In this document: in pieces, positions 17,272-26,498 of the stretch | Layout of the letters: each line of letters starts with the position of its first letter | How positions within the stretch are numbered: position 1 is the stretch's first letter | Source: Cedecea davisae DSM 4568 | GTDB lineage: Bacteria; Pseudomonadota; Gammaproteobacteria; Enterobacterales; Enterobacteriaceae | Assembly (NCBI RefSeq): GCF_000412335.2 | Contig: NZ_KE161030.1 | Span: forward strand, 2,766,526 to 2,830,525 | Direction: 5' to 3' | DNA length: 64,000 bases | The notes under the pieces: model-generated | What the model was told of the DNA's origin: nothing | The model's database searches: none | The model's input: the letters and a program-made list of their open reading frames with translations, nothing else | Translations under genes and position numbers: made by a program

Positions 17272-17952
17272 ATGTTCACCCCACTTTTCGAAAAGGGTCT
17301 TTACGGACGGTTACGCCAGCAGGCTGGTAGCCACTGGCAGGACTACGTTGCTCACCCGTTTATCCAGCAATTAGCCGTCGGCACACTGCCCGAAGCCGCG
17401 TTTCGCCGCTATCTGACCCAGGATTATCTATTCCTGATCCACTTTGCCCGTGCCTATGCCTTGCTGGTCAGCAAACTCCGCACCCTGCCGGAAATGCGCA
17501 CCGCCACCGCGTCGCTCAATGCCATCGTTGCCGAACTACCGCTGCACATCGCCTATTGCACCCGCTGGGGCTTAAGCGAAGAGCAAATTGTTGCCCAGCA
17601 GGAAGCGCCGGAAACCATAAACTACACCCGCTACGTACTGGACATAGGCCACTCCGGCGACACGCTCGATCTGCTGGCAGCCCTGATGCCCTGCGTGGCA
17701 GGTTACGCTGAAATTGGTCTGAACCTGCTGCACAGTCCTGCCACGGTGATGGAAGGCAATCCTTATGCTTCGTGGATACGCAATTACGGTGACGAAGGTT
17801 ATCTGGCCGGAGTGCAGGCCTCTATCAACCTGCTGGAAACCGTCGGCCACCAGCGCGGTGCCGAAAGCCGCTTACCTGAACTGGCGGAGATTTTCACCAC
17901 CGCCACCCGGCTGGAGTCGGCCTTTTGGCAGATGGGGCTAAACGCCTCATGA
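17272..17952 (+). CDS. tenA: TenA thiaminase II / aminopyrimidine aminohydrolase
   Basis: 226 residues from the ATG at 17272, preceded by a strong AGGAGG. The catalytic Cys is in LMPCVAGYAEIG (near residue 143) and the C-terminal Glu in ATRLESAFWQMGL. TenA hydrolyses aminopyrimidines from degraded thiamine so the HMP moiety can be salvaged. It is controlled by the TPP riboswitch upstream and overlaps the ABC ATPase start by 4 nt (ATGA), so tenA and the transporter form one salvage operon. Confidence 0.95.
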   Translation: MFTPLFEKGLYGRLRQQAGSHWQDYVAHPFIQQLAVGTLPEAAFRRYLTQDYLFLIHFARAYALLVSKLRTLPEMRTATASLNAIVAELPLHIAYCTRWGLSEEQIVAQQEAPETINYTRYVLDIGHSGDTLDLLAALMPCVAGYAEIGLNLLHSPATVMEGNPYASWIRNYGDEGYLAGVQASINLLETVGHQRGAESRLPELAEIFTTATRLESAFWQMGLNAS

Positions 17953-18689
17953 CCGGCAAGCTAACCCCACCCGGCATTCAGGTGCAGGATCTCAGCCTGC
18001 ACTTTGGTAAGCAGGTCATTTTCGAGAAGCTGAACTTCGATATTGCAGGCGGCAGTTTTGTTGCCCTGCTCGGGGCCAGCGGCGCGGGAAAAACCAGCCT
18101 GCTGAAGATAATCGCCGGGCTTGCGCAGGCTGACGCCGGGAGCGTTACCGGCAGCGATGGGCAGCCCATTGCCGGACGAATGGCCTGGATGGGGCAAAAA
18201 GACCTGCTTTATCCGTGGCTGACTATCGAAGAAAACGTGGCGCTTGGCTCACGCCTGCGGGGTGAAACGGTTGACCGGCAATGGGCGGCTCATCTGCTTG
18301 AGCGGGTAGGTTTGAGCGGTCACGCTCGCGCCTTACCGGCAGAGCTCTCTGGCGGTATGCGCCAGCGTGCCGCCATCGCACGGACGCTATATGAACGTCG
18401 GCCCATCGTGCTGATGGACGAGCCGTTTTCTGCACTGGACGCCATCACCCGCACCGCAATTCAGGATCTGGCCGCCGAGCTGCTGGCGGAGAATACCGTG
18501 CTGTTGATAACCCACGACCCGATGGAAGCCTGCCGCCTCAGCCACCGTATCCTGGTGCTGTCGCGCTGGCCTGCGGGTATCGACGATACGCACGTTGTTG
18601 CCGGGCAACCTCCGCGTGCGCCGGACGATCCCGACCTGCTGAGAAGCCAGGCCGGGCTGCTGCAACAGCTGATGAGGGCCGCGCAATGA
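17949..18689 (+). CDS. ABC transporter ATPase, thiamine-precursor uptake (ThiZ-like)
   Basis: 246 residues from the ATG overlapping the tenA stop. Walker A GASGAGKTS (about 42-50), signature LSGGMRQRAAIARTLY, Walker B IVLMDEPFSALDA, and the switch His in LLITHDPMEA. It is of the nitrate/taurine/HMP type. It would power the permease and binding protein encoded next. The operon and riboswitch point to import of hydroxymethylpyrimidine or a thiamine breakdown product. Confidence 0.9.
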   Translation: MTGKLTPPGIQVQDLSLHFGKQVIFEKLNFDIAGGSFVALLGASGAGKTSLLKIIAGLAQADAGSVTGSDGQPIAGRMAWMGQKDLLYPWLTIEENVALGSRLRGETVDRQWAAHLLERVGLSGHARALPAELSGGMRQRAAIARTLYERRPIVLMDEPFSALDAITRTAIQDLAAELLAENTVLLITHDPMEACRLSHRILVLSRWPAGIDDTHVVAGQPPRAPDDPDLLRSQAGLLQQLMRAAQ

Positions 18690-19453
18690 CCGGGGAGAAA
18701 GAACACGCCCTGGATCGCCTGCGCCGGGGTCTGACGGTATTTGTCGGCCTGGTGGTGCTTTGGTGGCTGGCCACTCTGGGCGATATTCCTGCTTTTCTGC
18801 TGCCCTCTCCCACTGCCGTAGCGCAGGCGTTGTGGAATGGCCGGGATTATCTTGCCTGGCACACGCTGGTTACCGCATCTGAAATTATCAGCGGCCTGCT
18901 GCTCGGCATACTGCTGGGGGCGCTGCTGGCGCTGGGGATGATTTTCTCGCCCCGCCTGCAACGCTGGCTGATGCCGCTGGTGCTCACCAGCCAGGCGATC
19001 CCGGTGTTTGCCCTCGCGCCGCTCCTGGTGCTGTGGTTTGGTTTCGGGATGAGCGCCAAGGTGGCGATGGCGGTGTTGGTTATCTTTTTCCCGGTGGTTT
19101 CGGCCTTTTTTGACGGAATGCGCCGGGTCAACGGCGACTATCTCGATCTCGCCCAAACCATGGGCGCTTCACGCCGGGCGCAGTTAAGGCATGTCCGGCT
19201 GATGGCGGCGCTGCCCGCATTCGGTTCCGGCCTGCGCATGGCTGCCGCCGTTGCGCCAATCGGCGCGATTATCGGGGAATGGGTCGGCTCGGCCGAGGGG
19301 CTGGGTTACGTGATGCTGAACGCCAACGCGCGCATGCAGGCCGACGTTTGCTTTGCCGCGCTGTTTATTCTGGTGCTGATGACCGTCCTGCTTTGGCTGG
19401 CGGTGGATGCGCTGCTGAGGCACCTGATTACCTGGGTGCCGGAAAACGAATGA
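18686..19453 (+). CDS. ABC transporter permease, thiamine-precursor uptake (ThiX-like)
   Basis: 255 residues with about six membrane helices. The EAA loop coupling to the ATPase is seen as DLAQTMGASRRAQLRHVRLMAALPAFGSGLR (about 154-184). It overlaps the ATPase gene by 4 nt. It forms the homodimeric membrane channel with the preceding ATPase. The stop lies 25 bases before the binding-protein gene. Confidence 0.9.
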   Translation: MTGEKEHALDRLRRGLTVFVGLVVLWWLATLGDIPAFLLPSPTAVAQALWNGRDYLAWHTLVTASEIISGLLLGILLGALLALGMIFSPRLQRWLMPLVLTSQAIPVFALAPLLVLWFGFGMSAKVAMAVLVIFFPVVSAFFDGMRRVNGDYLDLAQTMGASRRAQLRHVRLMAALPAFGSGLRMAAAVAPIGAIIGEWVGSAEGLGYVMLNANARMQADVCFAALFILVLMTVLLWLAVDALLRHLITWVPENE

Positions 19454-19478
19454 TGTCTCTATTTATTAAGGGAACAAA

Positions 19479-20414
19479 ATGCTGAAGAAAACCGCCTTCG
19501 GGCTGCTGCTCGGCGCGACGATGGCCGCTCAGGCTGGCGCTGCTGAAAAACTGACTCTGGTGCTCGACTGGTACATTAATCCGGATCACGCGCCAATCCT
19601 GGTCGCCGAGCAGATCGGGGCTTTTAAAGAACAAGGATTAGACTTCAAAATTGTCCCGCCTTCCGACCCGGCTCTGCCGCCTCGCCTTGTCGCCGCCGGG
19701 CAGGCGGATTTAGCTATTACCTACCAGCCGCAGCTGCATTTCTTTGCCGACCAGGGTCTGCCGCTGGTTCGCGTTGGCACGCTTATCAACACCCCCCTGA
19801 ACACGGTGATGACCCTGGATAAAAGCATCACTTCCCCGGCGGGCCTGAAAGGCAAAAAAATTGGCTATTCGGTTAGCGGCATCGAACAGGCCACGCTTGC
19901 GACTATGGCCGCCCATGAGCATATTTCGCCTGACGATATGAAGTTAATTAACGTGAACTTCCAGCTGACCGGCGCCCTGCTGGCGGGCCAGGTGGATGCG
20001 GTAATTGGCGGCTATCGTAATATTGAGGCGCAGGAGCTAAAACTTCAGGGCAAGGATCCGGTCGTGTTCAACGTTGAAGACTACGGCGTACCGGCCTACG
20101 ACGAGCTGATTATCGTTGCCAACCGTAAAACGACGGCAGAGCCGAAGATAAAGAAATTCCTCGCCGCGCTGAAGAAAGGCAATGAGTATCTTCAGGCACA
20201 CCCGCAGGAAACCTGGCTGGCATTCGCCAAAAAACATCCTGAGCTAAACACCCCGCTGAATAAACTGGCCTGGCAGGCCAGCCTTCCGCTGTTTGCCGCA
20301 GACCCGGCAAAGCTCGATCGCGCACGTTATCAGGCCTACGAGCAGTTCCTGTTTGATAATAAGCTGATTAAGAAAATCACGCCGGTGGACGATTACGCTC
20401 TGGAACTGCATTAA
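19479..20414 (+). CDS. Periplasmic thiamine-precursor binding protein (ThiY/NMT1-like)
   Basis: 311 residues with a signal peptide (MLKKTAFGLLLGATMAAQAGA, cleaved near residue 21). The mature N-terminus LVLDWYINPDHAPILVAEQIGAFKEQGLD and the segment GQADLAITYQPQL are typical of the NMT1/THI5-like ThiY family that binds formylaminopyrimidine or HMP. AGGGAAC precedes the ATG. It delivers substrate to the ThiX-like permease. It is the last gene of the riboswitch operon. Confidence 0.9.
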   Translation: MLKKTAFGLLLGATMAAQAGAAEKLTLVLDWYINPDHAPILVAEQIGAFKEQGLDFKIVPPSDPALPPRLVAAGQADLAITYQPQLHFFADQGLPLVRVGTLINTPLNTVMTLDKSITSPAGLKGKKIGYSVSGIEQATLATMAAHEHISPDDMKLINVNFQLTGALLAGQVDAVIGGYRNIEAQELKLQGKDPVVFNVEDYGVPAYDELIIVANRKTTAEPKIKKFLAALKKGNEYLQAHPQETWLAFAKKHPELNTPLNKLAWQASLPLFAADPAKLDRARYQAYEQFLFDNKLIKKITPVDDYALELH

Positions 20415-20424
20415 ACCTGACAAA

Positions 20425-20453
20425 CCCGGCTGCCTTCAGGTTTGGCAGCCGGG
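20425..20453. terminator. Bidirectional terminator between convergent genes
   Basis: CCCGGCTGCC/GGCAGCCGGG, a 10 bp stem with a 9-base loop, between the binding-protein gene and the leftward GTPase gene. No long U-tract. Confidence 0.6.
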
Positions 20454-20469
20454 CCGGGTAAGGCTTCTG

Positions 20470-21690
20470 CTATTCAAACCACGCATCAACTGGATCGTAG
20501 TATTTCGCCCAGGCTTGCGAACCTTCCGCCATTTCGGTATCGGTGAGCAAAGCATATTCCAGCTTCTCGCGCAGGCCAGCTTCATCCATATCAATGCCAA
20601 TAAAAACGATTTCCTGGCGCGCATCGCCGATGCCGTCCTTCCAGTTGTTCATGATGTGCCGGAGGCTTTCAGGATCCTGCGGCCACTGTTCGCGGGGAAT
20701 ACTTGCCCACCACATCCCCGCCAGCCCCTGGCGCATCACGCCGCCAGCGTGGGACCACGACCCGGCATACTGCGGGCGGCTCGCCAGCCAGAAGAAACCT
20801 TTAGAGCGAAGAACGCCTTTTAACCCAGCATCGGCAACCATCTGGAAACGCGCCGGATGGAAGGGGCGACGAGCGCGAAAAACAAAATTGCGGATACCGT
20901 ACTCTTCCGTTTCAGGAGTATGTTCGCCACGTAGCTCTTTTAGCCAGCCCGGAGCCTGTGCGGCGGCGTCAAAGTCAAACAGTCCGGTATTCAGAACCTG
21001 GTCAAGGCTCACCTGACTAAACGCCGAAGTGATGATTTTGGCCCTCGGGTTGAGGGAATGCAGCACGGACATCAGCCGCTTTTTCTCTTCTTCGCCAATA
21101 AGATCCGTTTTATTGAGGATCAGCACGTCACAAAATTCAATTTGGTCGATAAGCAGGTCAACCACCGTGCGTTCGTCGTCTTCCCCCATCGATTCCCCGC
21201 GCGACTGAATGCTCTCATAAGATTCATAATCACGAAGGAAGTTAAAACCGTCCACCACCGTTACCATGGTATCGAGCAGCGCGATATCAGACAGGCTTTC
21301 GCCTTTGTCATCCACAAAGGTAAACGTCTCTGCGACCGGCAGAGGTTCGGAAATCCCGGTTGACTCAATTACCAGGTTATCAAAGCGCCCTTCCCTGGCA
21401 AGCTGGCTAATTTCCACCAGCAGGTCTTCGCGCAGCGTGCAGCAAATGCAGCCGTTGCTCATCTCAACCAGTTTCTCATCGGTGCGCGTCAGGCTTGAGC
21501 CACCTTCGCGCACCAGCGCAGCGTCGATATTCACTTCGGACATATCGTTGACAATCACCGCGACGCGTCGCCCTTCCCGGTTATTTAAAATATGGTTCAG
21601 TAGCGTGGTTTTCCCGGCGCCCAAAAACCCGGACAGCACGGTAACGGGCAGCTTTTTCGCCCCTTTATTCGCCTGTGTTAACGATGACAT
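20470..21690 (-). CDS. COG0523/CobW-family zinc metallochaperone GTPase (ZigA-like)
   Basis: 406 residues. Walker [11 protein letters not shown] (about 21-30), the metal-binding CxCC motif [11 protein letters not shown] (about 79-89), Walker B/ESTG (IESTGISEP), NKTD guanine specificity (LNKTDL), and a C-terminal CobW_C domain. The length matches the ZigA/YciC group, which is made under zinc starvation and delivers zinc to client proteins. A Zur-type box 37-51 bases before the ATG supports this. It stands as a single gene. Confidence 0.88.
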   Translation of the reverse strand: MSSLTQANKGAKKLPVTVLSGFLGAGKTTLLNHILNNREGRRVAVIVNDMSEVNIDAALVREGGSSLTRTDEKLVEMSNGCICCTLREDLLVEISQLAREGRFDNLVIESTGISEPLPVAETFTFVDDKGESLSDIALLDTMVTVVDGFNFLRDYESYESIQSRGESMGEDDERTVVDLLIDQIEFCDVLILNKTDLIGEEEKKRLMSVLHSLNPRAKIITSAFSQVSLDQVLNTGLFDFDAAAQAPGWLKELRGEHTPETEEYGIRNFVFRARRPFHPARFQMVADAGLKGVLRSKGFFWLASRPQYAGSWSHAGGVMRQGLAGMWWASIPREQWPQDPESLRHIMNNWKDGIGDARQEIVFIGIDMDEAGLREKLEYALLTDTEMAEGSQAWAKYYDPVDAWFE

Positions 21691-21726
21691 TGCAACTCCT
21701 TACTGACTTCATAGCCATTATTGATA

Positions 21727-21741
21727 TGTTATAACATAACA
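21727..21741 (-). promoter_or_regulatory. Zur box upstream of the COG0523 GTPase
   Basis: TGTTATA-A-CATAACA fits the enteric 7-1-7 Zur site TGTTATA-N-TATAACA with one mismatch. It lies 37-51 bases before the GTPase start, over the likely promoter, so repression by Zn-bound Zur is expected. Confidence 0.75.
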
Positions 21742-21792
21742 ATAATGAGTTGTATTGTCATGCCGGAGGCTAAAAAAACGGGCTGGAGAAAT

Positions 21793-21817
21793 GAAAAAAG
21801 CCAGCGGATGCTGGCTT
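21793..21817 (-). terminator. Terminator of the chemoreceptor gene
   Basis: AGCCAGC/GCTGGCT stem with an ATCC loop followed, in leftward RNA, by a run of six U's; 20 bases past the chemoreceptor stop. Confidence 0.88.
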
Positions 21818-21836
21818 AACGGAAGTGACGAGGAGA

Positions 21837-23381
21837 TTACCGCAGGCGGAAAACGCGAACCAGGTCGCGCAGTTGCTGAGCCTGATCGTTGAGCGACGCG
21901 GCGGCGGCAACGGACTCTTCCACCAGCGCGGAGTTCTGCTGCGTGGTGGAGTCAATCATGCCGATGGCGCTGTTGATTTGCGAAATACCGTCGGTTTGCT
22001 CCTGGCTCGCTTGCTTGATTTCGCCGAGGATACTGTCCATTTCCTGCACGTTGCTGATCATCCCGGCAATCTGGGCGTTTGCCTTCTCAACCAGCCCCAT
22101 GCCATCGCGGGTTTGAGTGGTGGAGTTTTCAATCAGGCTTCTGATCTCGCTCGCAGAAGAGGCACTTTTCTGCGCCAGCTGGCGAACTTCACCGGCAACC
22201 ACTGCAAAACCACGCCCATGTTCTCCCGCGCGAGCCGCTTCAACCGCCGCATTCAGGGCCAGAATATTGGTCTGGAAGGCGATGGAGTCGATAAGATTGA
22301 TAATGTCCGACATACGGTTAGACGTTTCGTTAATCACGCGCATTTTGCTGGTGACCTGGGACATCATCTGGCCATTGTTTTTCACCACAGATGCCGCTTC
22401 GGAAGAGAGTTTGGTCGCTTCGTTGGTGTGATCGTAGGTGTTTTTAACCGTCGCGGTTATCTGCTCCATTGAAGCCGCCGTTTGCTCAACCGAGCTGGCC
22501 TGCTCTTCGGTTCGCGCCGCCAGATCCTGGTTACCGGCAACAATTTGCGCCGCCGCCGAGGAGATGGTTTCTGACCCCTGCTGAACCTGATGGACAATCT
22601 CTTGCAGGCGCACTTTCATGCTCATCAGCGCCTGCAGCAGTTCTCCGGTTTCATCTTTATGGGTTACGGTAATGCTGCGCGTCAGGTCGCCTTCGGCAAT
22701 CGCCTCGGCAAATTCGACCGCCTGCACCAGAGGGCGGGTAATAGAGCGGACAATGAAGACGCCAATCACCGTACCCAGCGCGATGCTGAGCAGCGTCAGC
22801 AGGATCATAATCAGGCGGTTGGAACGGTAATCTTTATCCACACGCTGCCCGGCGGCGTCCATTTTCTGGTTCTGAATAGCGATCAGTTCCTGAACTTTAG
22901 CCTTGTATTTCTCCTGTACCTGAATCGTGGTTCCCATCATCTCCTGTAATGCAGCCGGGCGATTGTTTTGCTGCACGGCCTGCAAAATACGGAAGCGGGA
23001 GTCCAGGTATTCTTTACGAATGGCGGCCAATTCCTGCAACGCTTTCTGCGAAGCCGCGTCGGTACTTGATTTGCTCAGGTCAGCAAGCAGAGCGGTAATG
23101 TGCGCACTTAGCTCACCCAGATGCTTTTCTGACTTCTCACGGAACGTACCGGCATCGTCCAGCAGCATCAATTGCTGGGTGTTAACGAATTCCTGAAAGC
23201 TATCAACCAGGTCATTCGCTTTAACCGTGGTGGGGTAATCGCTATTAACAATCGTCTGAATACCGGTATTTGCCCGGTTCAGGCTTAACAAAGAAAGTAC
23301 CGAACTGAAGACCATCAATAAAATAAAAAAGGCAATCGCCAGCGTTAATTTGCTGCGAATTTTCACATCATGTAGTGACAT
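21837..23381 (-). CDS. Methyl-accepting chemotaxis protein
   Basis: 514 residues: membrane helix 13-33, periplasmic four-helix ligand domain, second helix about 193-213, HAMP domain, and a coiled cytoplasmic domain with the conserved hairpin tip [34 protein letters not shown]. It ends RVFRLR, without the NWETF tail that tethers CheR, so it depends on high-abundance receptors or other contacts. An AGGGAG lies before the ATG. A sigma-28 promoter at 23486-23512 places it in the flagellar regulon. The ligand is unknown. Confidence 0.93.
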   Translation of the reverse strand: MSLHDVKIRSKLTLAIAFFILLMVFSSVLSLLSLNRANTGIQTIVNSDYPTTVKANDLVDSFQEFVNTQQLMLLDDAGTFREKSEKHLGELSAHITALLADLSKSSTDAASQKALQELAAIRKEYLDSRFRILQAVQQNNRPAALQEMMGTTIQVQEKYKAKVQELIAIQNQKMDAAGQRVDKDYRSNRLIMILLTLLSIALGTVIGVFIVRSITRPLVQAVEFAEAIAEGDLTRSITVTHKDETGELLQALMSMKVRLQEIVHQVQQGSETISSAAAQIVAGNQDLAARTEEQASSVEQTAASMEQITATVKNTYDHTNEATKLSSEAASVVKNNGQMMSQVTSKMRVINETSNRMSDIINLIDSIAFQTNILALNAAVEAARAGEHGRGFAVVAGEVRQLAQKSASSASEIRSLIENSTTQTRDGMGLVEKANAQIAGMISNVQEMDSILGEIKQASQEQTDGISQINSAIGMIDSTTQQNSALVEESVAAAASLNDQAQQLRDLVRVFRLR

Positions 23382-23485
23382 TTTTTCTCCCTGGGAAGCA
23401 TATTTTTATGAATGTGCAAAATCCCCTGCGGCCGAAACCACAGAGATGAAATAAACACAAAGGGATGGAATCACCTCGTACAGGC

Positions 23486-23512
23486 TTATCGGATACATTC
23501 AGATTAACTTTA
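23486..23512 (-). promoter_or_regulatory. Sigma-28 (FliA) promoter of the chemoreceptor gene
   Basis: Leftward, TAAAGTTA-N11-TCCGATAA against the FliA consensus TAAAGTTT-N11-GCCGATAA: 14 of 16 positions match with exact spacing. It lies about 105 bases before the chemoreceptor start. Confidence 0.85.
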
Positions 23513-23671
23513 TGAATTTGATCGGTTTTTTCGCATGGCCTGGCCACATGGATAGCCCTGGACTATTAATGGCTTAATGATTGATCGATAATTTGCGATA
23601 GGGATTATTTTTAAATCATATTTCGCAGAGGGAAGAATTTTTCGCACACTAAATTTTCAAATACAGCAAGA

Positions 23672-23697
23672 GCACAGTGTATATAAACGCACTGTGC
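23672..23697. repeat. Hairpin downstream of cbl
   Basis: GCACAGTG/CACTGTGC, an 8 bp stem with a 10-base loop, about 70 bases past the cbl stop; probably its terminator though no U-tract is seen. The remainder of 23513-23768 holds no gene I can support. Confidence 0.45.
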
Positions 23698-23768
23698 TGC
23701 TGCTTTATTTAATTACTTAATATTTCATTAACAATGACTGGAAATACCACAGCGGGGAAAGGGAATTA

Positions 23769-24716
23769 CTAAATCTGATAATCAATCGCAGGTTCTTCCG
23801 GCTCCAGCGCCAGGCGTTTGATCTCATCCACCGACAGCTCGGGATTACACAGCTCGATAAAGCGCCAGACATAATTGCGCTGAAGCTGGCCGCGCCGGAT
23901 ACCCAGCCAGACGGTGTTGGCGTCAAACAGGTGGCGGGTATCAAGCCTTACCAGACTACTCCCCTCTTCGCCGCTGGCCTGGTCGGCAACAAGCCCGATG
24001 CCTAAGCCAAGTTCAACATAGGTTTTCACCACGTCGGAGTCCTGTGCGCTCAGCACCACGTCCGCCGTCAACCCGCGTCGGGTAAAAGCCTCATCAATAC
24101 GTGAACGCCCGGTAATTCCCTGCCTGTAGGTAATTAGCGGCCAGCGGCTGATGTCGTCCAGCGTCAGCGGGCTGGCATGAATCAGCGGGTGGCCCTGCGG
24201 AACCAGCAGGCTGTGATACCAGCGGAACCACGGGTAGGCGACCACCAGCGGATCTGTACTCAGGCGTTCGCTGGCAATGCCAATGTCCGCCGCGCCGCTG
24301 TGCAGCAGAGATTCAATTTCCTGGGGCGTTCCCTGAATCAGTTCAAGGCGAACTTCGGGGAATAATGCGCGGAAGGCTTTGATAACAACCGGCAGGCTAT
24401 AGCGCGCCTGGGTATGGGTGGTGGCAATGGTCAGTACGCCACTGGTGTCGTTAGTAAATAAATCGGCCAGCCGTCGCACGTTGCTGGCTTCATTTAATAT
24501 GCGCTCGGCAATCACCAGCAGCGCCTTACCCGGTTCGGTCATACCTAATAACCGTTTGCCACGACGGATGAAAATTTCAATCCCAAGCTCTTCTTCCAGC
24601 TCGCGTATATGGCGGCTGACGCCCGACTGAGAAGTGAAAAGCATATTGGCGACTTCGGTGAGATTGTAGTCCCGTCGCGCCGCCTCGCGGATTATTTTAA
24701 GTTGCTGGAAATTCAC
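23769..24716 (-). CDS. cbl: LysR-type regulator Cbl (sulfonate/sulfate-starvation)
   Basis: 315 residues from a GTG at 24716 with GGGGGCGAT upstream; the product then starts MNFQQLKIIREAARRDYNLTEVANMLFTSQSGVSRH, near-identical to E. coli Cbl and including the helix-turn-helix. The tail ends ...EPAIDYQI, as in Cbl. It activates sulfonate-utilisation operons (ssu, tau) with CysB and is inhibited by adenosine phosphosulfate. It is followed upstream by nac in the same direction, the order seen in E. coli. Confidence 0.95.
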   Translation of the reverse strand: MNFQQLKIIREAARRDYNLTEVANMLFTSQSGVSRHIRELEEELGIEIFIRRGKRLLGMTEPGKALLVIAERILNEASNVRRLADLFTNDTSGVLTIATTHTQARYSLPVVIKAFRALFPEVRLELIQGTPQEIESLLHSGAADIGIASERLSTDPLVVAYPWFRWYHSLLVPQGHPLIHASPLTLDDISRWPLITYRQGITGRSRIDEAFTRRGLTADVVLSAQDSDVVKTYVELGLGIGLVADQASGEEGSSLVRLDTRHLFDANTVWLGIRRGQLQRNYVWRFIELCNPELSVDEIKRLALEPEEPAIDYQI

Positions 24717-24822
24717 ATCGCCCCCGGGATCGTAACTGTTCTTTACACCATTGTTAAAGTCACAGCCCCGGCGGGACAAATAATAAAAACCAGCAACCTA
24801 TTCCATTTAGTAATAAGCAGGC

Positions 24823-25740
24823 TTAGCCCACCAACATCAGCTCGCGATTTTCCAGCGCCGGACGGGTCACCAGAGACATAAGAATATCTTTTACCGCCTG
24901 GGCCTGCGGCGACAGCGGCAGACGAGCAGAAAGGTTGAGGGAGAGCGGCAAATTAAGCGACGGACTGGTAATACGCGCCATCCAGCCGCCGGAGGAATCA
25001 GCCAGCGAACGAGCAGCAGACTCTGGCAGCACGGTGACGCCCATTCCGCTGGCGATAGCCGCCGTTAAGGTCGAAATAGACTCAATTTCGCCGATAATTT
25101 TTGCCGTCAGGCGGCGCAGGGAGAAAGCCTCGTCCACGCGCTTGCGCACCGCGCTATAGTCACGCGGCAGGAACAGGTTCATCGCCGCTACGTCGGATAA
25201 ATCAACCGTGGTTCCGGGGCAATCGCGAGTGCCGACCAGGAACAAATCTTCTTTCAACAGCGGCTGGCTAATCAGCCCCGCCGTCGGCGTGCGATCGTAG
25301 AGAACAGCCATATCGAGCTGGCCGCTCAGTAATTTATCATTCAGCTGCGAGCCGCTATTCTCGTGGAGATAAACCTGCACGTCCGGCAGCTCGGCGCGAA
25401 CCGCCTGTAACAGCGGCATAGTAATTGAGGAAGCCGCCATCCCAGGCGCGAGGCCGATAGCAACCTGCCCGTTTATCGTCTGGCCGACGTTATTCACCGC
25501 CAATTGGGCCTGTTCGCACTGGCGCAGAATAGTGCGCGCGTGGGCATAAAGAATTTTGCCTGCTTCGGTCGGCGTGACGCCGCGCTTGGTGCGGATCAAC
25601 AGTTGTTGGTCCAGCTCCCCTTCGAGCGTGGCAACCTGCTGGCTCAAAGCCGGCTGTGCGATGTGCAGTACTTCTGCGGCCTGGGTCAGGCTGCCAATAT
25701 CAACAATTTTCACGAAGTACTTCAGTCGTCTTAAATTCAT
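24823..25740 (-). CDS. nac: Nitrogen assimilation control protein Nac (LysR type)
   Basis: 305 residues from the ATG at 25740 (MNLRRLKYFVKIVDIGSLTQAAEVLHIAQPALSQQVATLE), with the LysR helix-turn-helix at about 18-37. Length and N-terminus are those of Nac. It couples sigma-54-dependent nitrogen control to sigma-70 genes such as hut, put, ure and gdhA, and needs no co-effector. A sigma-54 promoter (25800-25814) and an NtrC site (25932-25948) lie upstream. A frame extending to 25815 lacks homology and is not used. Confidence 0.95.
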   Translation of the reverse strand: MNLRRLKYFVKIVDIGSLTQAAEVLHIAQPALSQQVATLEGELDQQLLIRTKRGVTPTEAGKILYAHARTILRQCEQAQLAVNNVGQTINGQVAIGLAPGMAASSITMPLLQAVRAELPDVQVYLHENSGSQLNDKLLSGQLDMAVLYDRTPTAGLISQPLLKEDLFLVGTRDCPGTTVDLSDVAAMNLFLPRDYSAVRKRVDEAFSLRRLTAKIIGEIESISTLTAAIASGMGVTVLPESAARSLADSSGGWMARITSPSLNLPLSLNLSARLPLSPQAQAVKDILMSLVTRPALENRELMLVG

Positions 25741-25799
25741 TTTGCCCCCTATTACGGAATGCCAGTGCCAGTCATGGCAGTGATGTCGTAATGGGTTTT

Positions 25800-25814
25800 G
25801 CAATATGCTTGCCA
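25800..25814 (-). promoter_or_regulatory. Sigma-54 promoter of nac
   Basis: Leftward TGGCAAGCATATTGC, matching the -24/-12 consensus TGGCA-N6-TTGC with exact spacing, about 60 bases before the nac start. Confidence 0.88.
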
Positions 25815-25931
25815 CATTTCTCGTTTATGGCACAAACGCGTTAACAGGCTGGATAATAAGAGAAACTAATAAAGACTTCGGGGATGATTAATGAAACTGG
25901 GGTTTTGCTTATGCCCCATAAGAGGTATGAA

Positions 25932-25948
25932 TGCACCACGAAGGTGCA
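25932..25948 (-). promoter_or_regulatory. NtrC enhancer site of nac
   Basis: TGCACCACGAAGGTGCA is a dyad that matches the strong NtrC consensus TGCACCAAAATGGTGCA except in the central bases. It is centred about 133 bases upstream of the sigma-54 element, a normal enhancer distance. The flanking bases extend the dyad (GAATGCACC/GGTGCATTC), so it could also serve as a hairpin after scsD. Confidence 0.85.
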
Positions 25949-25994
25949 TTCTGAGACTGAAAACAGCGTGCCGGATAGGTTCCGACACGCCCGG

Positions 25995-26498
25995 TCACAC
26001 TCCGGCCCACCACAGGCGCAGTTTCATGCCCCAGTAACTGGTCCAGCCGCTGGTGCTGGAGACCACTTTACCCTTATCTACCACCACCAGCGTTGGCGTT
26101 ACGCCAATCTGCCAGCTTCGGGAAATAGCGCCGTCCGCGTCGTTAACCACCGGGAAGCTCGCGCCTTTACGCGCCAGCCAGCGGGCAACTTCGCTTTCAT
26201 TCCCGGAACGAAGCGCAATCGTCATGACGTTGTTCCCTTCAGCTTGCAGCTTTGCCACATCCGGCGTAGTAAAGCGGCAAACCGCGCACCAGCTGGCCCA
26301 AAAATAGACCAGCAGCGGGCGTTCAGCACTAAGCGCCCCCAGCGTGACGGTCTGCCCGTCGAGAGTGTGCAGCGGCGTGCTGTCAAAAGCCGGCGGCGAG
26401 TGCGGCGCTCGCCACCAGTCCATCGCCAGCATCACGGCGGCCAGCAGCATCAGCAAAATCAATCCTTCGCGCAGCCAGCGCCTCAGCTTACTGACCAT
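25995..26498 (-). CDS. scsD: ScsD, membrane-anchored thioredoxin-like protein
   Basis: 167 residues. One N-terminal membrane anchor (about 11-27), then a TlpA-type thioredoxin fold in the periplasm with active site WASWCAVC (near 70-77) and cis-Pro in IGVTPTLVVVD. It overlaps scsC by 11 bases as part of the scsABCD copper-tolerance operon. It is thought to receive electrons from ScsB and reduce periplasmic substrates. Confidence 0.9.
   Translation of the reverse strand: MVSKLRRWLREGLILLMLLAAVMLAMDWWRAPHSPPAFDSTPLHTLDGQTVTLGALSAERPLLVYFWASWCAVCRFTTPDVAKLQAEGNNVMTIALRSGNESEVARWLARKGASFPVVNDADGAISRSWQIGVTPTLVVVDKGKVVSSTSGWTSYWGMKLRLWWAGV

Noticed and set aside
18461..19156. 231-codon - strand frame across the ABC transporter genes
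   Set aside because: Antisense to the ATPase and permease, with shadow-type composition.
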